DNA from: an uncultured Bacteroidales bacterium
Lineage (GTDB): Bacteria > Bacteroidota > Bacteroidia > Bacteroidales > UBA932
DNA length: 25,441 nucleotides
Direction of reading: 5' to 3'
Assembly (NCBI GenBank): GCA_937899055.1
Contig: CALBPX010000005.1
Span: 1 to 25,441 of the forward strand
The notes beneath the pieces were generated by a model. That model saw only the letters and a program-made list of their open reading frames with translations. It had not been told where the DNA came from and did no database searches. Position numbers and translations under genes: made by a program. Of the stretch, positions 1-6,618 are shown one piece after another (positions within the stretch are counted from its first letter, which is position 1; every line of letters starts with the position of its first letter).

Positions 1-1256
1 TCATACGCCACGGCAAGTTCAAGGCCGCAGCCGAACAGTTTATCAAGAACGACATCAGCCCCGAGAACCGCACCCAGAACATGGAAATGCTGAACTCCAT
101 CTGGAACATCTGGAGCCAGCAGATTTGCCAGAGCCGCGGCATAGATCTGGATGAATTCAACAAGGCGGTTGATGAGCTAAAGATTGGCACACCGGAGTCT
201 GCTATGGCTTTGAACCTTGTAGATGAATGTGTTACATCGGGCCAGTACGCAGAAAAAATCTGCAGTCTGGTTGGAGTTGACGAAGAGAAGGACCTGAATG
301 TAGTTCCGCTTTCAACCTATGTAAAATCGTTGCCTACAAAACTCAAGGGCACGGTCAAGGTTGCCGTGCTTTACGCCGAGGGCGAAATAGCCCAGAACGG
401 CAGCGGGCTTGCTTCCAGCAAGTTTGTGCCTCAGGTAGAAAGAATCCGCAAAGACGAAAGCATTGATGCAGTTGTTCTGAGGGTCAACTCCCCTGGCGGA
501 GACGCCCAGGCCGCTGAACTCATGAGGGAGGCCATCCAGAAACTCGCCGACGAAAAGCCCCTGGTATGTTCCTTTGGCGAGTATGCTGCAAGCGGCGGAT
601 ATTGGATTTCCGCTCAGGCTGATAAGATATTCTCAGACAACACCACCCTTACGGGCTCAATAGGAGTATTCTCTCTGGCAATCAATTACGGCAAGGGCCT
701 CAAGGAGCATCTGAAGGTCAATCCGGTTCAGCTGGGAACTCACAAGCACTCCACCATGGGCGATATGAGCCGCCCTCTGGACGCCGAAGAAGTTGAGTAC
801 AACCAGAAGTTTGTGGAGCAGATATACAGCAAATTCATGAGCCTAGTTGCCGACGGCAGAAACATGAGCATTGCAAATGTTGATTCCATAGCCCAGGGCC
901 GCGTATGGACCGGAGAGCAGGGCGTTACGGTTGGAATCGTAGATGCCATCGGAGGCATTGACTATGCAATCAAATATGCCGCATGCCTTGCACTCGATCC
1001 TCTTACCAGCCCTGAGGAACAGGGGTTCAAGACCTTGGAAGACAGCAAATACAAGGTGGTTGAATATCCAAGGGTCAAGACTCAGATGGAGCTTCTTATG
1101 GAAAGCTTGGGAGCCGGCTCTGAAGAAACCCTGCTGAAGAAAGTGTTTGGGTCAAAGAACATGTCGCAGGCCGATCTTCTGCTCAGGGAGCTCGAAGAGA
1201 ACAACGGCATAAAGACCTACGCCAGAATACCTTACATGTACGATTTCAGCTACTAG
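1..1256 (+). CDS. sppA: signal peptide peptidase SppA (protease IV, 67K type), 5' end outside window
   Basis: The reading frame is already open at base 3, so the gene starts upstream of the window; 417 codons plus the stop are seen. SppA is a membrane-anchored S49 serine protease that cuts signal peptides left in the membrane. The long form has two S49 domains that share a Ser-Lys dyad. The first codons encode GKFKAAAEQF, which matches the E. coli segment GTYKSAVEPF holding the catalytic Lys209, so the Lys at bases 21-23 is the likely general base. The nucleophile is the Ser of AASGGYW at bases 591-593, followed by the typical LTGSIGVF. RVNSPGG, which forms part of the active-site groove, lies just before it. 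The C-terminus looks complete. The gene ends 14 bases from the converging tilS stop. The family assignment is secure; regulation cannot be judged without the upstream part. Confidence 0.95.
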   Translation, partial: IRHGKFKAAAEQFIKNDISPENRTQNMEMLNSIWNIWSQQICQSRGIDLDEFNKAVDELKIGTPESAMALNLVDECVTSGQYAEKICSLVGVDEEKDLNVVPLSTYVKSLPTKLKGTVKVAVLYAEGEIAQNGSGLASSKFVPQVERIRKDESIDAVVLRVNSPGGDAQAAELMREAIQKLADEKPLVCSFGEYAASGGYWISAQADKIFSDNTTLTGSIGVFSLAINYGKGLKEHLKVNPVQLGTHKHSTMGDMSRPLDAEEVEYNQKFVEQIYSKFMSLVADGRNMSIANVDSIAQGRVWTGEQGVTVGIVDAIGGIDYAIKYAACLALDPLTSPEEQGFKTLEDSKYKVVEYPRVKTQMELLMESLGAGSEETLLKKVFGSKNMSQADLLLRELEENNGIKTYARIPYMYDFSY

Positions 1257-1270
1257 GCTAAATGGCTGAG

Positions 1271-2881
1271 TCATAGGCTCACACAGACCGTGAGGATTTT
1301 TTTGCTCAGCGATGTGACTTTGAAACGGTCATCGATTTCAAAAGACGGGAGACAGACAATGCTTCCGTCTTTTTGTGTGATAACCGGCAGAATGTTTTTG
1401 AACACCAGATCCGTCTTACGGGAATTGAGAAAGTCCGACACCTTTTTGCTGCCCTTCAGGCCATACGGCGAGAATCTGTCACCGTCCTGCACTGTCCTTA
1501 AAGTCAGCGGAAAAGAAAGCTTGGCCGCATCCAGGACGCTCTTGCCCTGGGCCTGCAATGTCTGCGGAAAGCTCTTACCCTGGGCCTGCAATGCAACTTC
1601 TTCTACCAATATCTTGTAGGGGCCAAAAGAATAGGTTCCGCAGGATGAGATGCTGACCGTTTTGTCCAGACCCGTGCGGTCCTCAGACTCCGAGGCTGCT
1701 ACAAAATCTGCTGGCAAGGAATAAACCTTCAGCTGCCCACGTTCAATGACCGCCGTATGGCTGCCAGCGTAAAAAATCTTGGAAGCAGCCTTGCTCTGCG
1801 GAACTTCTTCTGTCAGGCACCTGGCAATGCCTTCTGTCTGGTCCCGGAGAATGCGAATATCAAAACGGCGGAAAAGTTCTGCAACATAAAAGCCTGTGTT
1901 GCCGTACGATACAAGCTTTGCAGCCTCAGCACTGAATACCAGGAACCTCCTGCGCAGAGCGTCCAGAACACCTCGTCCGCCATGACCTTGTCCAATGGCT
2001 AAAAGGCTTTGGAGCCTGTCCTCCAAAAGTTCATCCACAACACTGTTGAGTTCCCTGAAACGCCGGATGTCTTTGTTCAGGCTGGATATTACGGACGGAT
2101 TTAGCTGGCGGAGAATCGGCAGAACCTGGTTGCGGATTCTGTTACGGGAATAATCGTTCTCAAAGTTCGTACGGTCTATGCAGTACCGGAGGTTGTTCTC
2201 CTTTGCATATTCCTCTATTTCAGAACGTTCCACGCTGAGCAACGGACGGGAGACCTTGAGTGCGGCGGACATTGCCCCCTCACCTTCAACAGCACCGTAC
2301 GGACGGATAGCCCCAAGGCCCCGGCGGCCGGTTCCACGTACAAGATTCAACAGCAGGGTTTCTGCATTGTCGTTGGCGTTGTGAGCCGTGAGCAAGAGGT
2401 CAAAGCCGTGCTCTGCCGCAACCTTGCAGAACCAGTTGTAACGCAGCTCCCTTGCGGCAATCTCTACGGAAAGTTTGTGCTCGGCGGCATAGGCAAAAGT
2501 ATCAAAATCAACGGTGTAGAACTCAAAACCATATCGCTGAGAAAGATTACGGACAAATTCCTGGTCGCGGTCAGAGTCTTTGCCCCTGAGATGAAAGTTC
2601 ACGTGCGCAACGCCTACTCTTCCCAACCCCTCAGAATGCCTCTTGCAAACCGCATCATCCAGCACCTCAGAACGCCTCTCGCAGACCGCATCATCCAGCA
2701 CCCCAGAACGCCTCTTGCAGACAACTTCGTCCAGCTGCCCAGAACGCAGCCTGAAGACCGCATCGGCCAGCACCGTGGAATCCACTCCGCCGCTGACTGC
2801 CAGAAGGATGTTTCCTTTGCAGCGGACAGAATCCCAGACGCTCTCCAAGAGCCTTTCCGTTATATGTCTTCCGTTGTCCAT
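1271..2881 (-). CDS. tilS: tRNA(Ile)-lysidine synthase TilS with repeat insertions
   Basis: TilS uses ATP and lysine to convert C34 of the CAU-anticodon tRNA-Ile to lysidine, so that it reads AUA. The N-type ATP pyrophosphatase PP-loop SGGVDST is at residues 30-36. It is followed by HVNFHLRG, by the LLTAHNANDNAETLLLNL motif and by the C-terminal TilS domain (TVQDGDRFSPYG). The frame can be opened at a TTG at 2920, but I chose the ATG at 2881: it gives 536 aa and a normal short N-terminus before the PP-loop. Known family members are about 430-460 aa. The excess comes largely from a 4 x 12-residue repeat at residues about 37-84, right after the PP-loop, and from an 11-residue duplication (LQAQGKS) in the C-terminal part. 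All listed motifs are intact, so the protein is probably functional. It is the last gene of the minus-strand group running down from proS. Confidence 0.93.
   Translation of the reverse strand: MDNGRHITERLLESVWDSVRCKGNILLAVSGGVDSTVLADAVFRLRSGQLDEVVCKRRSGVLDDAVCERRSEVLDDAVCKRHSEGLGRVGVAHVNFHLRGKDSDRDQEFVRNLSQRYGFEFYTVDFDTFAYAAEHKLSVEIAARELRYNWFCKVAAEHGFDLLLTAHNANDNAETLLLNLVRGTGRRGLGAIRPYGAVEGEGAMSAALKVSRPLLSVERSEIEEYAKENNLRYCIDRTNFENDYSRNRIRNQVLPILRQLNPSVISSLNKDIRRFRELNSVVDELLEDRLQSLLAIGQGHGGRGVLDALRRRFLVFSAEAAKLVSYGNTGFYVAELFRRFDIRILRDQTEGIARCLTEEVPQSKAASKIFYAGSHTAVIERGQLKVYSLPADFVAASESEDRTGLDKTVSISSCGTYSFGPYKILVEEVALQAQGKSFPQTLQAQGKSVLDAAKLSFPLTLRTVQDGDRFSPYGLKGSKKVSDFLNSRKTDLVFKNILPVITQKDGSIVCLPSFEIDDRFKVTSLSKKILTVCVSL
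1538..1603 (-). repeat. 33-bp x 2 in-frame tandem repeat in tilS
   Basis: GCTCTTGCCCTGGGCCTGCA at 1538 recurs at 1571 with one base changed, a period of 33 bases. It encodes LQAQGKSFPQT followed by LQAQGKSVLDA, in the C-terminal part of TilS just before the TVQDGDRF motif. Confidence 0.8.
2629..2772 (-). repeat. 36-bp x 4 in-frame tandem repeat in tilS
   Basis: Four units of exactly 36 bases lie at 2629-2664, 2665-2700, 2701-2736 and 2737-2772. In protein order they read LADAVFRLRSGQ, LDEVVCKRRSGV, LDDAVCERRSEV and LDDAVCKRHSEG. The first unit looks like the normal helix that follows the PP-loop in TilS (compare the family pattern of Leu, Asp and Arg/Leu there). The other three look like copies of it that have drifted slightly. 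Confidence 0.9.
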
Positions 2882-2988
2882 ATCGTCCAAATCAAAACAT
2901 CTTCCCCAACCACAGTCCAAAAGCTGAAACGCCGGAGCTCAAAGAAGTTTTTCCAAGAGCGGGAGCATCCGTGCCAAAGAAGCGGTTG

Positions 2989-4020
2989 TTATTTCTTGTA
3001 CGTACCTATCGTGTATGAGAAACTCAGACCAAAGATTTCCTTGAACTGCACCTTGGGCCGCTCCCTGCCCTCCTTGTTGGTAATCTTGATTTTATCGTCG
3101 TAGATGAGGTTTGTCCTCAGCGATGCCTTGAAGTATTTGTTGAGCGTGTAGTCCGCCTGTACATCCCAGTAAACTACAATGTTTGCCGGATTCTTCATAT
3201 AGTCCGAGAACAGAGAAAGCTGAGATGCAACCTTGAAGTTCTTCGTAAAATTCTTGGTAAATGTAGCCTTCAGCTGAGCTCCGAGTTCCCACCTGAACGG
3301 ACGGTCAAACTTGTTGCCGTACTTTACACGCAGGGCACTGTCGGCCAGAACCATGACCATACTTCCGGTCAGAGGAGCAAAGTTCAGGGAGAAGACCTTG
3401 CCGTTGCCCGGCTTCCAATCCATACCAAGACCCAGCGTAAGGTATCCAGGGGCCAGAAACTTGGACTTCATTGTAGCTTCGTTCTTGGAATTGTAGTTGA
3501 AACCCGGCGAAAACTGGCTCTTGAAGTTCATGGAGGCAGAAAAATAAATCTTCTTGTATGCCTGATAGCCCCACTTGCTGTCAAGTATTATACGGTCCTC
3601 GCTCTTGCGGTAGCCCACATCGTAGTTCTGCACAAAACCATAGCCCAGCTGCGCACGGTTATCCCAATACATCTTGCCCTTGGCATAGTTGGCCATACCG
3701 TTCACGTATGCGTTCAGAGCCACCGAACCGCTACCGCCGGCAGCCCAATTGGTGAGCGAAACCTGAGAAAAGATGAGTTCATCGTTGAGCCCTATGGTCC
3801 AGAACTTTGGAGAAGGTCCGCCATAGTCCACGTCCGGGGTGGGAAAGTTCAGCCCCACGAGCCTCACCAGCTCCTGCTCCTTGCTCAGGCCACTTTGAAT
3901 AGGTTCGGGCTTTTTCTTGATGGTATCGCCCCAGAATCCGATCTTCACCTGCGAAAAAACCGGGGCGGAAATCAGCAAAATGCCCAAAGCAACAACGGTC
4001 GTCTTAAGAAATCTGTTCAT
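2989..4020 (-). CDS. DUF3078 family outer-membrane protein
   Basis: The 343-aa product begins with a Sec signal peptide (MNRFLKTTVVALGILL..., cut likely after PVFSQ). The mature part has the features of the Bacteroidetes DUF3078 family: an N-terminal segment ending FWTIGLNDELIFSQVSLTNWAAGGSGSV, then alternating aromatic and polar strands as in a beta-barrel (for example YWDNRAQLGYGF and YFSASMNFKSQF), ending in FSYTIGTYKK. The family is predicted to sit in the outer membrane; its function is unknown. The start is 2 bases after the stop of the 4023-4739 gene, so the two are probably co-transcribed and co-translated. Confidence 0.85.
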   Translation of the reverse strand: MNRFLKTTVVALGILLISAPVFSQVKIGFWGDTIKKKPEPIQSGLSKEQELVRLVGLNFPTPDVDYGGPSPKFWTIGLNDELIFSQVSLTNWAAGGSGSVALNAYVNGMANYAKGKMYWDNRAQLGYGFVQNYDVGYRKSEDRIILDSKWGYQAYKKIYFSASMNFKSQFSPGFNYNSKNEATMKSKFLAPGYLTLGLGMDWKPGNGKVFSLNFAPLTGSMVMVLADSALRVKYGNKFDRPFRWELGAQLKATFTKNFTKNFKVASQLSLFSDYMKNPANIVVYWDVQADYTLNKYFKASLRTNLIYDDKIKITNKEGRERPKVQFKEIFGLSFSYTIGTYKK

Positions 4021-4022
4021 CT

Positions 4023-4739
4023 TCAGTCGTGAAGCACATCGTCCGTACGGTAACCGAATCCGTTACGCTTGCCTGTAGGAATACGGTAATCGTCCGAGTC
4101 TTTGTCTCCTATGGTTATAGTCTTAACATTTTCAAACGGAGGAACCAGAAGGTCAAAGCTTATGGCATACAGCATTGCGCTCTCTATGAAGTCCCTCATT
4201 TCAAGTTTGTTCAGCTTTACCGTTCCAAAATCCGAAATACGGTTGCGCTTCTGCCTCTTTCCTTCTACAAAGAAGCATCCTTCGCGGTTGATGAACAGCC
4301 TGGCAACCAGATATCCCGGATCGCAGTCGCGGTTCAGCTTCACAGATTCGTACAGGAAATTGTGGACGGTAATCACACCGCAGTAAGTGTTGAACGCATC
4401 GGCGGTAGAATAAGGGTTCCTCCATACCGGATGGTCCTTGTCAAACTGATAGACATCGGGGAGCATACTGAATACCAGCACGTCGTCTGCAAATCTTACC
4501 TCGGCTTCCAGTTTTCCGCGGTCGCGGTATTCCAGCTTTACACGGCGGCTAAGGGCCACTCCGCTGTCTTTAATCTCGTCCAGAGCCTCGTCAAGGTCGT
4601 TGCTGATTTCGGCCAGCAGCTCCTTAAGGTTGTTGAACTCTTCAAAGGCCCGGTCATAGACCTGAGACTTTACATTGGCTTTGCCGCTCAACGCCTCAAT
4701 CAGTTGTTTGTTCGGGGGCAACGGCTGATCGTTATCCAT
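4023..4739 (-). CDS. conserved hypothetical protein
   Basis: This 238-aa product has no signal peptide and no membrane segment. I do not recognise a named domain. Residues about 28-60 (EEFNNLKELLAEISNDLDEALDEI) are rich in acidic and Leu residues and probably form a helical or coiled-coil stretch. The middle part looks like an alpha/beta fold (LVFSMLPDVYQFDKDHPVW; GYLVARLFINREGCFFVEGKRQ). It is likely cytoplasmic. It lies 2 bases ahead of the DUF3078 gene and behind proS and a 29-bp repeat array. Similar proteins probably exist in other Bacteroidetes, but no function can be assigned from the sequence. Confidence 0.7.
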   Translation of the reverse strand: MDNDQPLPPNKQLIEALSGKANVKSQVYDRAFEEFNNLKELLAEISNDLDEALDEIKDSGVALSRRVKLEYRDRGKLEAEVRFADDVLVFSMLPDVYQFDKDHPVWRNPYSTADAFNTYCGVITVHNFLYESVKLNRDCDPGYLVARLFINREGCFFVEGKRQKRNRISDFGTVKLNKLEMRDFIESAMLYAISFDLLVPPFENVKTITIGDKDSDDYRIPTGKRNGFGYRTDDVLHD

Positions 4740-4774
4740 AATCTTACGTCTTTATGTTTGTCTAAATACTTTCT

Positions 4775-4793
4775 TGTTACACTTATCGTAACA
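4775..4793 (-). other. small hairpin between proS and 4739 gene
   Basis: TGTTAC (4775-4780) and GTAACA (4788-4793) form a 6-bp stem with a 7-base loop, 35 bases upstream of the start codon at 4739 and beside the tandem array. No T-run follows in either direction, so a terminator role is doubtful. Confidence 0.35.
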
Positions 4794-4798
4794 CCCTG

Positions 4799-5004
4799 TT
4801 ACTCTTGCAGTTAATCGTTTAACTCTCCCTTACTTGCAGTTGCTCGTTTAACTCTCTCTTACTTGCAGTTAATCGTTTAACTCTCCCTTACTTGCAGTTG
4901 CTCGTTTAACACTTTCTTACTTGCAGTTGCTCGTTTAACTCTCCCTTACCTGCAGTTGCTCGTTTAACTCTCTCTTACTTGCAGTTGCTCGTTTAATATG
5001 CTTT
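4799..5004. repeat. 29-bp tandem repeat array, about 7 units
   Basis: This array fills most of the 283-base gap between the proS stop and the next minus-strand start. Units start at 4799 (32 bases), 4831, 4860, 4889, 4918, 4947 and 4976. The consensus is TACTTGCAGTTGCTCG followed by TTTAACTCTCNCT. Units 1 and 3 carry TTAATCG in place of TTGCTCG, and the last unit decays after TTTAA. There are no unique spacers, so it is not CRISPR. The period is not a multiple of three and the minus strand has a TAA in each unit, so it is non-coding. Confidence 0.92.
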
Positions 5005-5022
5005 TGCGCTCACCGTTCATCA

Positions 5023-6501
5023 TCAGTAAGCTCTTGCAAACACTACCCGTCTGCTGCTCGGGCGGCCGCTATAGACGCACTTGCCTTCTTCCTGGCATAC
5101 GCAGGAATCAATTGGAATGCAGCGGATTGTAGCCTTGGTTTCTTCCTGGATCTTAGCCTCGGTTTCTGCTGTGCCGTCCCAGTGGCAGAGAAGGAATCCG
5201 CCTTCCTCAATCTTTGCCTTGAAATCGTCCCATGTATCTACCTTAATCAGATGGCTGTCTCTGAAACTGAGGGCCTTGTTGTAGATATTCTTCTCTATCT
5301 CGTCCAGCAGTTTTACAAGTTTGTCAACTATGCCGTCCGCACTCACAACCTCCTTTGTAAGGGTATCTCTGCGTGCCACTTCCACGGTATTGTTCTCCAA
5401 ATCCCTGGCCCCGATGGCAAGTCTTACCGGAACGCCCTTGAGTTCCCACTCCGCAAATTTGAAGCCGCTGCGGACATTGTCGCGGTCGTCTATCTTGACA
5501 CTCACGCCCAGCTTCTCCAAAGATGCCTTAATCTCCTTCATCTTTTCCAGAACCATAGGAAGCTTTTCCTGGTTGCTGAAGATAGGAACCATAACTATCT
5601 GAATAGGAGCAAGATTTGGAGGCAGCACAAGCCCGTTGTCATCGCCGTGGGCCATAATCAGGGCACCCATGAGCCTGGTAGAAACTCCCCAGGATGTAGC
5701 CCATACATATTCCAACGCTCCGTCTTTGCTCTGGTACTTGACATCAAACGCCTTTGCAAAGTTCTGCCCAAGGAAGTGCGATGTTCCTGCCTGAAGAGCC
5801 CTGCCGTCCTGCATCATTGCCTCTATGCAAAGGGTATCAAGAGCTCCTGCAAACCTTTCGCTCTCGGTCTTATGCCCAACAATTACCGGAAGGGCCATGT
5901 AATTTCTTGCAAAATCGGCATATACTCCAATCATCTTTTCTGCCTCAGCGATTGCTTCTTCCTTAGTGGCATGTGCCGTATGGCCTTCCTGCCAGAGGAA
6001 TTCGGCCGTACGGAGGAAAAGCCTGGTCCTCATTTCCCATCTTACCACATTGGCCCACTGGTTTACCAGTATTGGCAGATCGCGGTAGGAACTGATCCAG
6101 TTCTTGTATGTATTCCAGATAATGGTCTCCGATGTGGGCCTTACAACCAGTTCTTCCTCCAGCCTGGCCTCCGGATCCACAACTACGCCGGGGCCGTTTG
6201 GGTTGGTCATCAGACGATGGTGGGTTACAACCGCACATTCCTTGGCAAAGCCTTCCACGTGCTCAGCCTCGCGGCTCAGGAAAGACTTTGGTATGAAAAG
6301 CGGAAAGTATGCGTTCTCGTGCCCTGTGTCTTTGAACATCTTGTCCAACTGCCGCTGCATCTTTTCCCAAATTGCATAACCGTAAGGTTTTATCACCATA
6401 CATCCGCGTACTGCAGAATTCTCTGCCAGACCTGCCTTTACAACCAGATCGTTGTACCACTGAGAGTAGTTCTCAGCCCTTGAAGTTATCTGTTTTGCCA
6501 T
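5023..6501 (-). CDS. proS: prolyl-tRNA synthetase, archaeal/eukaryotic type
   Basis: This class II aminoacyl-tRNA synthetase charges tRNA-Pro with proline in the cytoplasm. At 492 aa it has the size of the type without the editing insertion domain found in E. coli-type ProRS, as is usual in Bacteroidetes. Visible parts in order: N-terminal YSQWYNDLV; the PLFIPKSFL and AEHVEGFAKE segment; motif 2 around RWEMRTRLFLRTAEFLWQEGHTAHAT; a GWGVSTRL-like motif 3 (WATSWGVSTRLMGALIM); an anticodon-binding domain (MVPIFSNQEKL to GARDLENNTVEVARRD); and a C-terminal domain with a Cys cluster (RCIPIDSCVCQEEGKCVYSG) that may bind zinc, ending in the typical VVFARAY. The ATG at 6501 gives the family's usual N-terminus. 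It is the first gene of the minus-strand group and diverges from the lipoprotein gene. Confidence 0.97.
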   Translation of the reverse strand: MAKQITSRAENYSQWYNDLVVKAGLAENSAVRGCMVIKPYGYAIWEKMQRQLDKMFKDTGHENAYFPLFIPKSFLSREAEHVEGFAKECAVVTHHRLMTNPNGPGVVVDPEARLEEELVVRPTSETIIWNTYKNWISSYRDLPILVNQWANVVRWEMRTRLFLRTAEFLWQEGHTAHATKEEAIAEAEKMIGVYADFARNYMALPVIVGHKTESERFAGALDTLCIEAMMQDGRALQAGTSHFLGQNFAKAFDVKYQSKDGALEYVWATSWGVSTRLMGALIMAHGDDNGLVLPPNLAPIQIVMVPIFSNQEKLPMVLEKMKEIKASLEKLGVSVKIDDRDNVRSGFKFAEWELKGVPVRLAIGARDLENNTVEVARRDTLTKEVVSADGIVDKLVKLLDEIEKNIYNKALSFRDSHLIKVDTWDDFKAKIEEGGFLLCHWDGTAETEAKIQEETKATIRCIPIDSCVCQEEGKCVYSGRPSSRRVVFARAY

Positions 6502-6533
6502 ACAAATTCCCTTTGGAATAATTTTTGATTCTT

Positions 6534-6565
6534 TTTTTTATTGAAAATAAAATGGTTTATATTTG
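6534..6565 (+). promoter_or_regulatory. Bacteroidetes-type promoter of the lipoprotein gene
   Basis: TTTG at 6534-6537, 20 bases, then TATATTTG at 6558-6565 match the -33 and -7 elements (TTTG and TAnnTTTG) of the primary sigma factor in Bacteroidetes. Transcription would begin near 6572, giving a leader of about 45 bases before the ATG at 6619. Confidence 0.75.
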
Positions 6566-6582
6566 TCTCCAAATGAACCGCA

Positions 6583-6590
6583 CAAAAATA
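6583..6590 (-). promoter_or_regulatory. possible -7 element for proS
   Basis: On the minus strand this reads TATTTTTG, which fits the Bacteroidetes -7 pattern TAnnTTTG, about 80 bases upstream of the proS start codon. No TTTG is found at the expected -33 distance, so support is weak. Confidence 0.35.
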
Positions 6591-6607
6591 CAAAATTTAT
6601 TTAACGC

Positions 6608-6613
6608 AGGAGG
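6608..6613 (+). promoter_or_regulatory. strong Shine-Dalgarno site AGGAGG
   Basis: AGGAGG lies 5 bases before the ATG at 6619 and fixes that start. It is notable because most Bacteroidetes genes lack a clear Shine-Dalgarno sequence, as do most genes in this window. Confidence 0.75.
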
Positions 6614-6618
6614 TAACA

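Noticed and set aside
2381..3103. 240-codon open frame on the plus strand
   Set aside because: Antisense to tilS; its apparent repeats are only the other strand of the 36-bp array.
4029..4814. 261-codon open frame on the plus strand
   Set aside because: It runs antisense to the 4023-4739 gene and into the tandem array; the minus-strand gene is supported by its tight spacing with the DUF3078 gene.
4799..5004. CRISPR array
   Set aside because: Units are directly adjacent with no unique spacers, and no cas genes are in the window.
5182..6483. 433-codon open frame on the plus strand
   Set aside because: It lies wholly opposite proS, which has every family motif; the translated product has no recognisable features. 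It is a shadow caused by the codon pattern.
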